Part shown: positions 8,491 through 17,116 of the stretch, piece after piece
How the letters are laid out: every line of letters begins with the position of its first letter
Numbering within the stretch: position 1 is the first letter of the stretch
Origin: an uncultured Bacillota bacterium
Lineage (GTDB): Bacteria > Bacillota > Clostridia > Lachnospirales > CAG-274
Direction of reading: 5' to 3'
Assembly (NCBI GenBank): GCA_958426775.1
Contig: CATZZP010000006.1
Span: forward strand, 1-64,000
Length of the DNA stretch: 64,000 nt
The notes under the pieces: model-generated
What the model was told of the DNA's origin: nothing
Databases searched by the model: none
Seen by the model: only the letters and a program-made list of their open reading frames with translations
Position numbers and translations under genes: made by a program

Positions 8491-9612
8491 CACTAACAAT
8501 TATATAACAAAACTCTTAGAAACGAAATACATTAATGTTGAAGATATTACCACTTCCGATACCTAGGTACATATATTTTTTAGTTTAGAAAGAAAGCCTC
8601 ATACCTGCCCTCATTGCGGAGCTGTAACCGATAAGGTTCACGACTGCCGCATATTAGTCTTAAAAGACTTAACTATTATGGGTAAAAGCACCTTCCTTCA
8701 TTATAGAAAGCATAGATACCACTGCGATTGTTGCAATAAGCATTTTATTAAACCTTTAATTATGTACCAAAACAAAGCCGAATAACTACCAGACCGGACT
8801 TATATACCCTTAATGTCTTAAGCAACAAGCAAAGTGTAAAATCTGTAGCAAAATTACTTGACATCTCTTGTTCATCCGTTTTTCGTTTTTTAAAGAATGT
8901 ACCCTACAACAAACCTAAATACTTACTCGAGGTGTTGTCTATTGATGAATTTAGGGGCAATTCCGGGGGGACAAAAATTTCATGCAATTTTAACAGACGC
9001 TAAGAAGCAACTGTTTGACATTTTACCTACACGCTCACAAACAGACCTTATGCTTTACTTCCAAGGCTTTAAAAACAGAAATAATGTAAAATTTTTTGTT
9101 ATGAATATGAACCGAGTCTAAAAGGATATAGCAATCACATACTTTCCTAATGCAACCATTGTAATAGATAAATTTCATGTAGTCCGATATGTAACATGGG
9201 CTTTGGAAAATGTCAGGAAACGAGTGCAAAAACAAATGCATCCGAATAAGCAAAAGTATTTTAAACGCAGTAGACTGTTGTTGCTAACTCACAAACACAA
9301 GCTCAAAGAAGATAGTTTGCTTGCTTTAGGGGTTATGCTCCAACAATCGCAAAACTTGGCAATAGCTTATTATTTAAAAGAAATATTTTATGATTTTATG
9401 TCGTCATACACAAGAGCAGAGGCAACAAAAAACCAGAGCATTTTATGATGACTGCTCAACTTAGTAATTTAAGTGAATTCAAGGCTTGCCTTACTATGCT
9501 TTCTAATTGGTCAAAGTATATATTAAACTCATTTGAATGCCCTTATACAAACGGATACACAGAGGGTACTAACAATTCTATCAAGGTAATAAAAAGAAAC
9601 GCAGGTGATTAA
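8486..9612 (+). pseudogene. ISL3-family transposase, multiply interrupted
   Basis: The reading starts at the ATG at 8486 behind GAAAGGA. It encodes an N-terminal zinc finger (CPHCG, then CDCC about 40 residues later) typical of ISL3 transposases, but stops occur at about 8564 and 8783. A shifted frame then carries SIDEFRG (first catalytic Asp), stops near 9119, and resumes with VIDKFHVVR (second Asp). After another frameshift near 9410 the end reads NGYTEGTNNSIKVIKRNAG, containing the catalytic Glu. All three DDE segments survive, but at least two in-frame stops and two shifts separate them. A small hairpin at 9597-9624 could serve as the terminator. Confidence 0.88.
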
Positions 9613-9663
9613 AACCTACGTTTCAAAAAAATCACCCCAACTCTTGACTAAGAGCCTAAAAAA

Positions 9664-9687
9664 GCTCCCCATATTTCTATAGGGAGC
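9664..9687 (-). terminator. Terminator after gdhA
   Basis: GCTCCC (9664-9669) / GGGAGC (9682-9687); on the minus strand it is followed by TTTTTT. The T tract touches the right end of the insertion sequence. Confidence 0.8.
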
Positions 9688-9710
9688 ATATAAATCAGGA
9701 TTTTATTATA

Positions 9711-11042
9711 TTAAACGATACCCTGGCTCATCATTGCATCAGCAACCTTAAGGAAACCTGCAATGTTAGCACCTGCAACATAGTTGTCCTTCATACCGTA
9801 TTCCTCAGCACTGTTAATCATGCTGTGGCAGATATTAACCATGATACCCTTAAGCTTAGCATCAACCTCATCAAAGGTCCAAGAAAGTCTTTCGCTGTTC
9901 TGGCTCATTTCAAGAGCAGATGTAGCAACACCGCCTGCATTTGCAGCCTTTGCAGGAGCAAAGAGAACACCGTTCTTCTGGAATACATCAATAGCCTCAA
10001 GAGTTGAAGGCATATTAGCACCCTCACCTACAGCAATACAGCCGTTAGCAACAAGTGTCTTTGCATCCTCTTCGTTAAGCTCGTTCTGAGTTGCACAAGG
10101 AAGTGCAATGTCACACTTAATAGTCCAAACACCCTTACCCTCATGGTATTCAGCATTCTTATGTGTTTCGCCGTATTCAGCAAGTCTGCCTCTTCTGTTG
10201 AACTTAAGGTCCTTAACGTACTCAATGTCTACACCGTCCTTATCATAGATGTAACCGTTAGAGTCTGAGAAGCTAACAACCTTAGCACCAAGCTGTGTAG
10301 CCTTTTCAGCAGCGTAAACAGCAACGTTACCTGAACCTGAGATAACAACTGTCTTGCCCTCAAAGCTGTTGTTCTTATTGTTAAGCATTTCCTCTGTAAG
10401 GTAAACAAGACCGTAGCCTGTAGCCTCTGTTCTTACAAGAGAACCGCCGAAGGTAAGACCCTTGCCTGTAAGTACGCCCTCGTAAAGACCTGTAATTCTC
10501 TTATACTGACCGTACATATAGCCAACCTCACGGCCGCCTACACCAATGTCGCCGGCAGGAACGTCAGTATCAGCACCGATATGTCTGTAAAGCTCTGTCA
10601 TAAAGCTCTGGCAGAAACGCATAACCTCGTTATCGCTCTTGCCCTTAGGGTCGAAGTCAGAGCCACCCTTACCGCCACCGATAGGAAGACCTGTAAGGCT
10701 GTTCTTGAAAATCTGCTCAAAGCCAAGGAACTTAATGATACCAAGGTTTACTGATGGGTGAAATCTTAAACCGCCCTTGTAAGGTCCTATAGCTGAGTTA
10801 AACTGTACTCTGAAGCCTCTGTTTACCTGTACCTTACCGTTATCATCAATCCAAGGTACTCTGAACATAATCTGTCTTTCAGGCTCAACAAGTCTTTCAA
10901 GTAAAGCTGCCTCCTGAAACTGTGGGTTAGCCTCAATTACAGGCTTAAGAGTTGTAAGTACCTCTGTAGCTGCTTGATGGAACTCAGGCTGAGCAGGGTT
11001 CTTTGCGATTAACTGGCTTAATACGCTGTCAACGTAGTTCAT
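9711..11042 (-). CDS. gdhA: NADP-type glutamate dehydrogenase
   Basis: 443 residues, matching the hexameric bacterial GDH family. The substrate domain has the catalytic-lysine motif GGGKGGSDFDPKGKSD and the Asp-containing DVPAGDIGVGGREVGYM. The Rossmann domain carries GSGNVA. It interconverts ammonium plus 2-oxoglutarate with glutamate in the cytoplasm. The cofactor preference is inferred from family resemblance rather than a tested residue. AGGAGG lies 8 bases before the ATG. It is monocistronic, with its own perfect promoter (11133-11161) and terminator, and works alongside gltBD in nitrogen assimilation. Confidence 0.96.
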   Translation of the reverse strand: MNYVDSVLSQLIAKNPAQPEFHQAATEVLTTLKPVIEANPQFQEAALLERLVEPERQIMFRVPWIDDNGKVQVNRGFRVQFNSAIGPYKGGLRFHPSVNLGIIKFLGFEQIFKNSLTGLPIGGGKGGSDFDPKGKSDNEVMRFCQSFMTELYRHIGADTDVPAGDIGVGGREVGYMYGQYKRITGLYEGVLTGKGLTFGGSLVRTEATGYGLVYLTEEMLNNKNNSFEGKTVVISGSGNVAVYAAEKATQLGAKVVSFSDSNGYIYDKDGVDIEYVKDLKFNRRGRLAEYGETHKNAEYHEGKGVWTIKCDIALPCATQNELNEEDAKTLVANGCIAVGEGANMPSTLEAIDVFQKNGVLFAPAKAANAGGVATSALEMSQNSERLSWTFDEVDAKLKGIMVNICHSMINSAEEYGMKDNYVAGANIAGFLKVADAMMSQGIV

Positions 11043-11132
11043 AAAAAAATCCTCCTTAATTTAAAAATTACCTCTGTGCATTTTACTTAAGCGTAAAATA
11101 ATGTGCGGTACATCTGCCGCATCTAAATATAA

Positions 11133-11161
11133 ATTATACATAGAAAACACTACATTGTCAA
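11133..11161 (-). promoter_or_regulatory. Consensus sigma-A promoter of gdhA
   Basis: On the minus strand TTGACA (11161-11156), a 17-base spacer and TATAAT (11138-11133): a perfect match. The roughly 80-nt leader contains two small hairpins, TGCGG/CCGCA and ATTTTAC/GTAAAAT. Confidence 0.9.
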
Positions 11162-11170
11162 TAAATTTTA

Positions 11171-11213
11171 GTTGAAAAACAACCAAAAGCCCAAAATTTT
11201 GTTAGTTTTCAAC
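11171..11213. repeat. Inverted repeat between two divergent promoters
   Basis: GTTGAAAA (11171-11178) and TTTTCAAC (11206-11213) are inverted around an AT-rich centre. The repeat sits between the gdhA promoter and the structured-RNA promoter and could be an operator. No regulator is identified. Confidence 0.45.
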
Positions 11214-11279
11214 AAATAAGACCGATTTTTTATACAAAGCAACGTTTTTTAATCCCGCAAAAACCCAAATATTTTTATG

Positions 11280-11308
11280 TTGACAAACCAAAAACCTTAA
11301 TTTATAAT
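11280..11308 (+). promoter_or_regulatory. Consensus sigma-A promoter of a noncoding RNA
   Basis: TTGACA (11280-11285), a 17-base spacer and TATAAT (11303-11308): a perfect match pointing right. Predicted start is about 11315. No protein gene follows on this strand. Confidence 0.88.
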
Positions 11309-11314
11309 AATACT

Positions 11315-11612
11315 ACACGAGAGATTTAGCTAATTTAAGCCTGTTTGACCACATTATCTCTCCTTGTTAAATAAGTTTTTATATATCTAATAAAAATTTA
11401 TTTAACTTGTATGCCTCATAGGTTTACCTTTGGTCAGCCATTAAAGACACAGTTTTAAAAACCCCGCTGTGCTTTAGGTATATAAGTAAATAATATGCGT
11501 AAGTACATTGCCCATTTATAATTACGCATATAAAAACCCTATATGCTCTCTTCTCAACAGATAATTCTACCTTAAGTTATCTGTTGTACTAAGGAGCATA
11601 AGGGTTATTTTT
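11315..11612 (+). ncRNA. Structured noncoding RNA of about 300 nt, family unknown
   Basis: From the perfect promoter to a long terminator the strand holds no credible ORF; the longest has 15 codons and no RBS. It does hold five stems. GAGAGAT (11319-11325) pairs with ATCTCTC (11356-11362). A 17-bp stem at 11366-11382 pairs with 11390-11406. AAAG-CACAG (11443-11452, one bulge) pairs with CTGTGCTTT (11467-11475). ATATGCGTAA (11493-11502) pairs with TTACGCATAT (11522-11531). A two-part terminator lies at 11535-11606. TGACCA in the first loop can pair with TGGTCA at 11431-11436, a possible long-range contact. It lacks the end-to-end rod of 6S RNA and the hallmark sequences of tmRNA, RNase P and SRP RNA. 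The family is not recognised; it may match a catalogued clostridial RNA. Confidence 0.72.
11535..11612 (+). terminator. Long terminator of the noncoding RNA
   Basis: Outer stem AACCCTATATGCTC (11535-11548) with GAGCATAAGGGTT (11594-11606) encloses AACAGATAA/TTATCTGTT (11556-11564, 11577-11585). A run of T follows and overlaps the stop of the converging oxidoreductase gene. Confidence 0.88.
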
Positions 11613-13808
11613 TTACAAAACAGAGCTTTTATCCTTTTCTTTTAACCTTTCCCAACGTCTGTCAACTTCGTTTTGTATGATATTTAAAATATCAGTATAT
11701 TCTTCTTTAATAAGGTGTTTTGTTCTGCCCATCATTTTAAACCATTCGGAAACAGGTATTTTTTCATTTTTTAATTCGGGGTTATAGTTAATTTTTGTAA
11801 TGCCCCTTTCCACCTCATAAAGGGGATTGTAACAGCATTTAACGGCAGTATCTATTACAGTCCTCTCATAGCGTGGGTTATCCCTCCAGTTAAGAGGGCA
11901 GGCTGAAATTGCCCTTAAATAGGCTAGACCCTCATTTTTTGCATAGTACTGTGCCTTTGCCGCCTTTTTTATAAAATCCTGAGGATGACTTTCCGCACAT
12001 TGAGCAACATAAGGTATGCCTGTTGCCGCAAATATCTGTGCATTATCCTTGTGTAAAAAGCTTTTGCCCCTTTTCCTTTCTCCTACGTGACTTGTAGCAC
12101 TTTTAGCACCCATCGGTGTTGAGTAGCTGAGCTGATAACCGGTATTCATATAACCCCCGTTATCATATTCAAAGATAATCATTTTATGATTTCTGAAAGC
12201 TGCACCTAAGGCACTTCCCAAGCCTATATCAAGACCACCGTCACCGCTTACCATAATAAAGGTAATATCCTCATCAGGCATTTCACCTCTTCGTATTTTC
12301 TCCTTACACATTTCTGCAAGTCCAGACAGGGTTGCACCGCCGTTTTGAAACAAATTATGCACATAGTTTACCGTAAAAGCCGTTTTAGGATAAGCAGTGC
12401 TTACTACCATACCACAGCCTGTCTGAAAAAGTAAAACTACATTACCCTCTATACCCTTTAAAAGCAAATTAACATTAACAGGTATACCGCAACCGGGACA
12501 AGCACCATGACCTGCCTGCATACGTCTTGGCATAAGTGTACCGTTCCTTACGTTAGCCCCCTTTACATCAAGTCCCTTTTCTGTTTTTTCAACTTTTATA
12601 CCTATATGGGCATTTTTAGCTGTAACAGGAATAAAATACTCTCTCTCTTTGTCATGACTGCCTTTATATGCACCATAATAAGCAAAGGTTTTAGCCTCTT
12701 TATTAAAGCCCTCATTCAAAAGAGCCTCTGCATCTTCAGGATAAAGCTCTAAGCCGCCCAAGCCGTAAATCCTTGTAATAACTCTTGTATTTGAGTCAAA
12801 GTCCTTAAGGCATGCCTTCAGCTCCGTACTCATATTTCCGCCGTCTGCTCCATAGCTGTCCTGTCTGTCTGCTGATATTACTACCCTTGCATTTTTTAAA
12901 TAGCCATACAGCCGTTCCTTACAAAAGGGTCTTAAGGCATGAAGGCATACAACACCTACCCTTTTACCTTGATTTCTCAGTACATCAACGGCCTCTTTGG
13001 CTGTATCATATGAGGAGCCTAAAATAAAAAGTATTACCTCTGCATCTTCATATTTATACCCCTCAACAGGTGAATATAAAATTCCCGACAGACCTTCATA
13101 CTCCTTAAATAGGTCTGGCAGTTCTTCCTTAGCCTGTTCCATTGCTATGATAAGCTGATATTTATTGTTAAGTAAATCAGGCTCATTCATGTATGAGCCT
13201 ACGGTTACAGGCTTATCCACGTTCAGCCCTGCCTTGTATTCACCTATAAACTCCTTTACCTTATTGTCCTCTAAAACCTCAAAAACCTGCTTCTGATGTG
13301 AGGTGAAAAAACCGTCATATGCAACAATAACAGGCAGCCTTACCCTTTCTGCAAGCTTTAAGGCGATAATATTAAAGTCATAAACCTGTCTGCTGTTATT
13401 TGCAAAAAGGATAATCCAACCGCAATTAAGGGCAAACATAATATCGCTGTGGTCTCCTTTAATGGATAAGGGTCCTGATACAGCCCTACAAGCAACATTC
13501 ATTACCATAGGCATTCTTGTTCCCGACTGAACAGGTAACTGCTCTAAAGCATACAAAAGTCCGTTGGCACTTGTAGCATTTAAAACCCTGCCTCCGCCTA
13601 CTGCAGCACCATAGCATATACCTGCGGCACTATGCTCACCCTCTGCCGCAATCAGCTTAGTTTCACACTGCCCTTTACTTAAATATAAATCTATATTTTC
13701 AGCTACTTGGGTTGACGGTGTAATAGGATAATACCCCATAATATGATAGTTTATCTGTTTAGCGGCATATGCTGCCGCCTCGTTTCCGCTTTTAAAAACC
13801 CTCTCCAT
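11613..13808 (-). CDS. 2-oxoacid:ferredoxin oxidoreductase, fused alpha-beta subunit
   Basis: 731 residues. Residues about 1-390 are the alpha (pyrimidine-binding) part with YYPITPST, AEGEHSAAGI and the transketolase-C-like segment ILGSSYDTAKEAVDVL. Residues about 425-731 are the beta, thiamine-diphosphate part with CPGCGIP (first cluster cysteines), the TPP motif GDGGLDIG...NGGYMNTG, and a further Fe-S cysteine in ISACPLNW. It oxidatively decarboxylates a 2-oxoacid to an acyl-CoA and reduces ferredoxin. Whether the substrate is pyruvate, 2-oxoisovalerate or 2-oxoglutarate is not determined. It starts 2 bases after the gamma-delta gene, in the same transcript as spoVA. Confidence 0.9.
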   Translation of the reverse strand: MERVFKSGNEAAAYAAKQINYHIMGYYPITPSTQVAENIDLYLSKGQCETKLIAAEGEHSAAGICYGAAVGGGRVLNATSANGLLYALEQLPVQSGTRMPMVMNVACRAVSGPLSIKGDHSDIMFALNCGWIILFANNSRQVYDFNIIALKLAERVRLPVIVAYDGFFTSHQKQVFEVLEDNKVKEFIGEYKAGLNVDKPVTVGSYMNEPDLLNNKYQLIIAMEQAKEELPDLFKEYEGLSGILYSPVEGYKYEDAEVILFILGSSYDTAKEAVDVLRNQGKRVGVVCLHALRPFCKERLYGYLKNARVVISADRQDSYGADGGNMSTELKACLKDFDSNTRVITRIYGLGGLELYPEDAEALLNEGFNKEAKTFAYYGAYKGSHDKEREYFIPVTAKNAHIGIKVEKTEKGLDVKGANVRNGTLMPRRMQAGHGACPGCGIPVNVNLLLKGIEGNVVLLFQTGCGMVVSTAYPKTAFTVNYVHNLFQNGGATLSGLAEMCKEKIRRGEMPDEDITFIMVSGDGGLDIGLGSALGAAFRNHKMIIFEYDNGGYMNTGYQLSYSTPMGAKSATSHVGERKRGKSFLHKDNAQIFAATGIPYVAQCAESHPQDFIKKAAKAQYYAKNEGLAYLRAISACPLNWRDNPRYERTVIDTAVKCCYNPLYEVERGITKINYNPELKNEKIPVSEWFKMMGRTKHLIKEEYTDILNIIQNEVDRRWERLKEKDKSSVL

Positions 13809-13810
13809 AG

Positions 13811-14854
13811 CTATTCCTCTCCGTTTCTTACATAGGACTCACTTTCAACATAGCTGTTTGCACCTGTGTCATCAAACACAAATGACTTATCCAGCAGAGA
13901 AACACAGCCTACATTATGCTTATCTATATTAAAGCCCTCCTCTTTTTCCGCAGTTATTGCACTTGTCGGACAAATCTCAACACATCTTAAACAGCCCTTA
14001 CAATGATAATAGTCTATGCCCATATTAACAGGTGAGGGCTTACCCTTATATTGACCTGATACAAACTGAAACACCATATCAGGACAGGTGCTGTCACAAA
14101 GACCGCAGTTTATACATTTTTCCTTATGAAATAAGGGAATATACCCCTCTCGTGAGCTATCAAGGCGATTTGTTACGGTACTTCCCCAAAGAGGATTTAT
14201 ACCGCCTACAGGTGCATTATTATATCCCCATAAACGCTTTACCTCTGTATATTTCAACGGCTCATATTTGTTATCACAAGGAATTTTATACTCAGATACG
14301 GTCTTATATCCATAGTCTATTGCTCTTAAATTATTTTCAAGACTTTCGGGATATTTGGTGCCTATGTTGTCTGTTACTGCCTGTTTAATTGCTTCAAGAG
14401 AAAATATGTGACTTGCCTTTGCCATAGCACCAAGCATTACCATATTAAGCCTTGTTTTAAGCTGTATAGATGCCTCCAAAGCATTTATAACATAAAGTCT
14501 GCCATAGGGTAACTTAAGCTTATCTCTTGCAGCCTCTGCCGTTAAATCCGTATTTACAATTATAGCAGTATTCTCTTTAATACCTGCTGTTGAGTTATCC
14601 TTGCCTGCTATACCCATAGAAAAAATACCAAGCATGTCAGGCTCTCTTACGGGGCTTGAAATGCGTATTTCCCTGTGCTTAGGTGCAAGACGTACATAAG
14701 CCTTAACGGGAGAGCCTCTTTTTTCAGAGCCATAGCTTGCAAAGCTTTGTGCATTGTAGTCCATTAATACACCTGCCTCTCCTAAAAGCTTGCCTGCAAG
14801 ATTAGCTCCTAAACCTCCTATTCCCTCTAACCTTATTTCATATAAATCTTTCAT
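13811..14854 (-). CDS. 2-oxoacid:ferredoxin oxidoreductase, fused gamma-delta subunit
   Basis: 347 residues. The N-terminal half is the gamma subunit (GIGGLGANLAGKLLGEAG, then SYGSEKRGSPVKA). The C-terminal part is a 2x[4Fe-4S] ferredoxin with C-x-x-C-x-x-C-x-x-x-CP in CINCGLCDSTCP and again in CKGCLRCVEICP. It pairs with the fused alpha-beta gene immediately downstream, giving a two-polypeptide enzyme instead of the usual four. It begins only 9 bases after spoVAE, so it is likely expressed from the spoVA promoter. This hints at a forespore role or simple read-through. Confidence 0.88.
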   Translation of the reverse strand: MKDLYEIRLEGIGGLGANLAGKLLGEAGVLMDYNAQSFASYGSEKRGSPVKAYVRLAPKHREIRISSPVREPDMLGIFSMGIAGKDNSTAGIKENTAIIVNTDLTAEAARDKLKLPYGRLYVINALEASIQLKTRLNMVMLGAMAKASHIFSLEAIKQAVTDNIGTKYPESLENNLRAIDYGYKTVSEYKIPCDNKYEPLKYTEVKRLWGYNNAPVGGINPLWGSTVTNRLDSSREGYIPLFHKEKCINCGLCDSTCPDMVFQFVSGQYKGKPSPVNMGIDYYHCKGCLRCVEICPTSAITAEKEEGFNIDKHNVGCVSLLDKSFVFDDTGANSYVESESYVRNGEE

Positions 14855-14863
14855 AAGCTCACC

Positions 14864-15217
14864 CTACTTTTCTTTAGGCTCAAATATTAAAGCCATAATA
14901 AAGGCTGATACAATAGCTGCCGACACTCCTGCCGCCGCCGACTTAAAGCCCCCTGTTAATATACCGATTGCCCCTTCCTTGTCAATCTCCTCAATAACAC
15001 CCTTAGCAAGAACATTGCCAAAGCCGGGTAACGGCACGCTTGCCCCTGCTCCTGCAAAATCCACCAAGCTCTGATACCAACCAAGGCCGCCTAAAATACA
15101 GCCCACAACCACAAAAAGCACAAGAATTCTTGCTGAGGTGAGCTTTGTTTTATCAATTAAAATCTGACCTATTACGCAAATAAGTCCCCCTACTATAAAA
15201 GCCTTTAAATAGTCCAA
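14864..15217 (-). CDS. spoVAE: Stage V sporulation protein AE (SpoVAEb type)
   Basis: 117 residues, three or four transmembrane helices (start DYLKAFIVGGLICVIGQIL). The conserved GAGASVPLPGFGN motif is shared with SpoVAC. It is an inner-membrane subunit of the SpoVA channel, which takes dipicolinic acid into the forespore and releases it on germination. It lies 3 bases after spoVAD in the spoVA operon. Confidence 0.93.
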   Translation of the reverse strand: MDYLKAFIVGGLICVIGQILIDKTKLTSARILVLFVVVGCILGGLGWYQSLVDFAGAGASVPLPGFGNVLAKGVIEEIDKEGAIGILTGGFKSAAAGVSAAIVSAFIMALIFEPKEK

Positions 15218-15220
15218 CTC

Positions 15221-16234
15221 TTACACCTGCCCTTCAATAACTACACCATGTGCAATACCTGCTATACTCTCTCCCTGACCTACGCTTGTAGGACTCATTA
15301 AAGCACCTGTAGGAATAAAGAGTAATCTTTTTATCTCTCCCGACAAAAGCTTTTTATAAAGCATACCCGAAAAAGTTGCGGCAGAGCAGGCACAGCCACT
15401 TCCGCCTGAGTGAGTATCCTGACTTTCCTTATCAAATATTTCTATACCGCAGTCAATGTAATTATCCCCAAGGTGTATGCCTTTTTCCTCCAGTATTTCA
15501 CATACTAGAGCCTTGCCTACATAGCCTAAATCCCCTGTTGCAATTACATCATAATAATCAGTAGAAACACCGAAGTCCTTTAAATTTCTTTCTATTAAAT
15601 CTGCCGCCGCAGGTGCCATTGCCGCACCCATATTATTTGCATCGGTTATGCCCATATCCACAATTTTACCTGTAGTTATACCTGTAATTTTAGGTCCTTT
15701 TCCCGAGTGTTCAAGAACAGCCGCACCGTCACCCGTAACTGTCCAAGTAGAGGTTTGCGGTCTTTGCGTTCCTAAGGCAAGAGGAAACCTGAACTGCTTT
15801 TCAGCAGAGCAAAAATGACTTGATGCCGCCGCAACTACTCTTTTTGCACCACCGCCGTCTATAAGCATTGCCCCAAGGGACATTGCCTCACCCATAGTTG
15901 AGCAGGCACCGAAAACACCAAAATAGGGTATTCCCATATCCCTTATACCGTAGGTACTGCCACAGCACTGGTTTAACAAATCACCTGTCAGAATATAGTC
16001 AATATCCGAATTTTTAAGTCCTGCCTTTTTTATAGCAAGAGATATATTCTGCCTTGCAATTTCACTTTCAGCCTTTTCCCAGCTTTTCTGCCCTGCAAGG
16101 TTGTCCTCCAGCACCACATCAAAATATTCCTTTAAGGGTCCCTCTCCCTCCTTAGTGCCTACGGTAGCCGCAGTTGCAGTAATTACCGGGCATAAATCCA
16201 GCTTAACCGATTGTTTACCTATATGCACAGCCAT
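15221..16234 (-). CDS. spoVAD: Stage V sporulation protein AD
   Basis: 337 residues with a thiolase-like fold (DYILTGDLLNQCCGSTYGIR, FGACSTMGEAMSLG, DTHSGGSGCACSA). SpoVAD is the soluble, membrane-associated SpoVA subunit that binds dipicolinic acid in Bacillus. Length and motifs match the family. It lies between spoVAC and spoVAE with 3-4 base gaps, implying coupled translation. Confidence 0.96.
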   Translation of the reverse strand: MAVHIGKQSVKLDLCPVITATAATVGTKEGEGPLKEYFDVVLEDNLAGQKSWEKAESEIARQNISLAIKKAGLKNSDIDYILTGDLLNQCCGSTYGIRDMGIPYFGVFGACSTMGEAMSLGAMLIDGGGAKRVVAAASSHFCSAEKQFRFPLALGTQRPQTSTWTVTGDGAAVLEHSGKGPKITGITTGKIVDMGITDANNMGAAMAPAAADLIERNLKDFGVSTDYYDVIATGDLGYVGKALVCEILEEKGIHLGDNYIDCGIEIFDKESQDTHSGGSGCACSAATFSGMLYKKLLSGEIKRLLFIPTGALMSPTSVGQGESIAGIAHGVVIEGQV

Positions 16235-16238
16235 TTAA

Positions 16239-16676
16239 TCACCTCATAAAATAATAAATTATGCCTACAACTACAGAGGTAAGCACACCGTATAAAATAA
16301 CAGGTCCTGCCACAATAAAAATTTTAGCTCCAAGACCCAGTATAAAGCCCTCCTTTTTAAATTCTACGGCAGGAGAGGTAACGGAGTTTGAAAAGCCTGT
16401 AATAGGCACAACGGAGCCTGCTCCTGCAAACTTACCTATTTTTTCATAAATACCCATACCGGTCAGCAAAGAGGCAAGAACCACCAAAATAACAGAGGTA
16501 TAGGTTGCAGCATCCTCCACCGATGCCCCCATTGATTTGCAAATATTGGTTATAAGCTGACCCAGAGTGCAGATAAGTCCCCCTACAATAAAAGCCCTTA
16601 TACAATTCACTAAAATTGGACTGTCGGGAGAAGCTTTTTTTACCTTATCCATGTATTCCTGTTTAGTATTATCCAT
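16239..16676 (-). CDS. spoVAC: Stage V sporulation protein AC
   Basis: 145 residues. A short soluble N-terminus with a conserved NCIRAFIVGGLICTLGQ entry is followed by about four membrane helices and the VPITGFSN motif. In Bacillus, SpoVAC behaves as a mechanosensitive channel of the dipicolinate conduit. Fourth gene of the operon, following spoVAB by 8 bases. Confidence 0.96.
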   Translation of the reverse strand: MDNTKQEYMDKVKKASPDSPILVNCIRAFIVGGLICTLGQLITNICKSMGASVEDAATYTSVILVVLASLLTGMGIYEKIGKFAGAGSVVPITGFSNSVTSPAVEFKKEGFILGLGAKIFIVAGPVILYGVLTSVVVGIIYYFMR

Positions 16677-16684
16677 AATTCACC

Positions 16685-17116
16685 TCATATATAATAAAAT
16701 CCCGGTACAAAATAATACAGTAACGAGCCTGCCAGCTTTCCTAAAGCAATAGCCGCTACAAACCATTTTAAGCCCTGTCTTACCCTGACACGTCTTGCAA
16801 GCACCGGGATTACATCAAGCACCTCTGCAAGAGATACGGCAAGACAGCCGTAGAATATACCTACAAGCAGACTGTAAATAATAACCGCCACCCTGCCTAC
16901 AGGCAGATAAGGGTCTGCAAGCATAATAACACAGCCTAAAATACCTCCTGCTATTATAGCCTCCTCATATATTTTAATATATCTTGTTGTTCCTGTTTTA
17001 TCTGCAAGACGAGGAACAATACCAATAACAGCAATAAAGGCAAATACAGCTCCTGCTATTACAAGACCCGAGCCAAAGCCGATTAATATTAATGTAAAAT
17101 GCTTAATTATTTCCAT
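16685..17116 (-). CDS. spoVAB: Stage V sporulation protein AB
   Basis: 143 residues, hydrophobic with about five helices. The IGFGSGLVIAGAVFAFIAVI opening and the central IPRLADKTGT segment are typical of SpoVAB. It overlaps the end of spoVAA by 14 bases. Function within the SpoVA complex is known only from the operon's collective role in dipicolinate transport. Confidence 0.92.
   Translation of the reverse strand: MEIIKHFTLILIGFGSGLVIAGAVFAFIAVIGIVPRLADKTGTTRYIKIYEEAIIAGGILGCVIMLADPYLPVGRVAVIIYSLLVGIFYGCLAVSLAEVLDVIPVLARRVRVRQGLKWFVAAIALGKLAGSLLYYFVPGFYYI

Larger units (their letters stand above)
8391..9656 (+). mobile_element. Decayed ISL3-family insertion sequence, about 1.27 kb
   Basis: The right end carries GGCTCTTAGTCAAGAGTTGG, read on the minus strand from 9656, continuing into GGGTGATTTTTT. 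This is the classic ISL3 terminal repeat type. The left end at 8391 is a poor copy that keeps only scattered matches, including TGGGGT. In between is a transposase with several stops and frameshifts. No convincing 8-bp target duplication is visible next to these ends. The element sits exactly between the hslO terminator and the gdhA terminator, so no host gene is disrupted. It is probably immobile. Confidence 0.8.

Noticed and set aside
8897..9448. Two separate small genes on the plus strand inside the insertion sequence
   Set aside because: Both are fragments of one ISL3 transposase, carrying its first two catalytic Asp regions, not independent genes.
11315..11612. Interpretation of the structured RNA as 6S RNA
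   Set aside because: The 5' end pairs locally and not with the 3' end, and there is no central bubble in a long rod.
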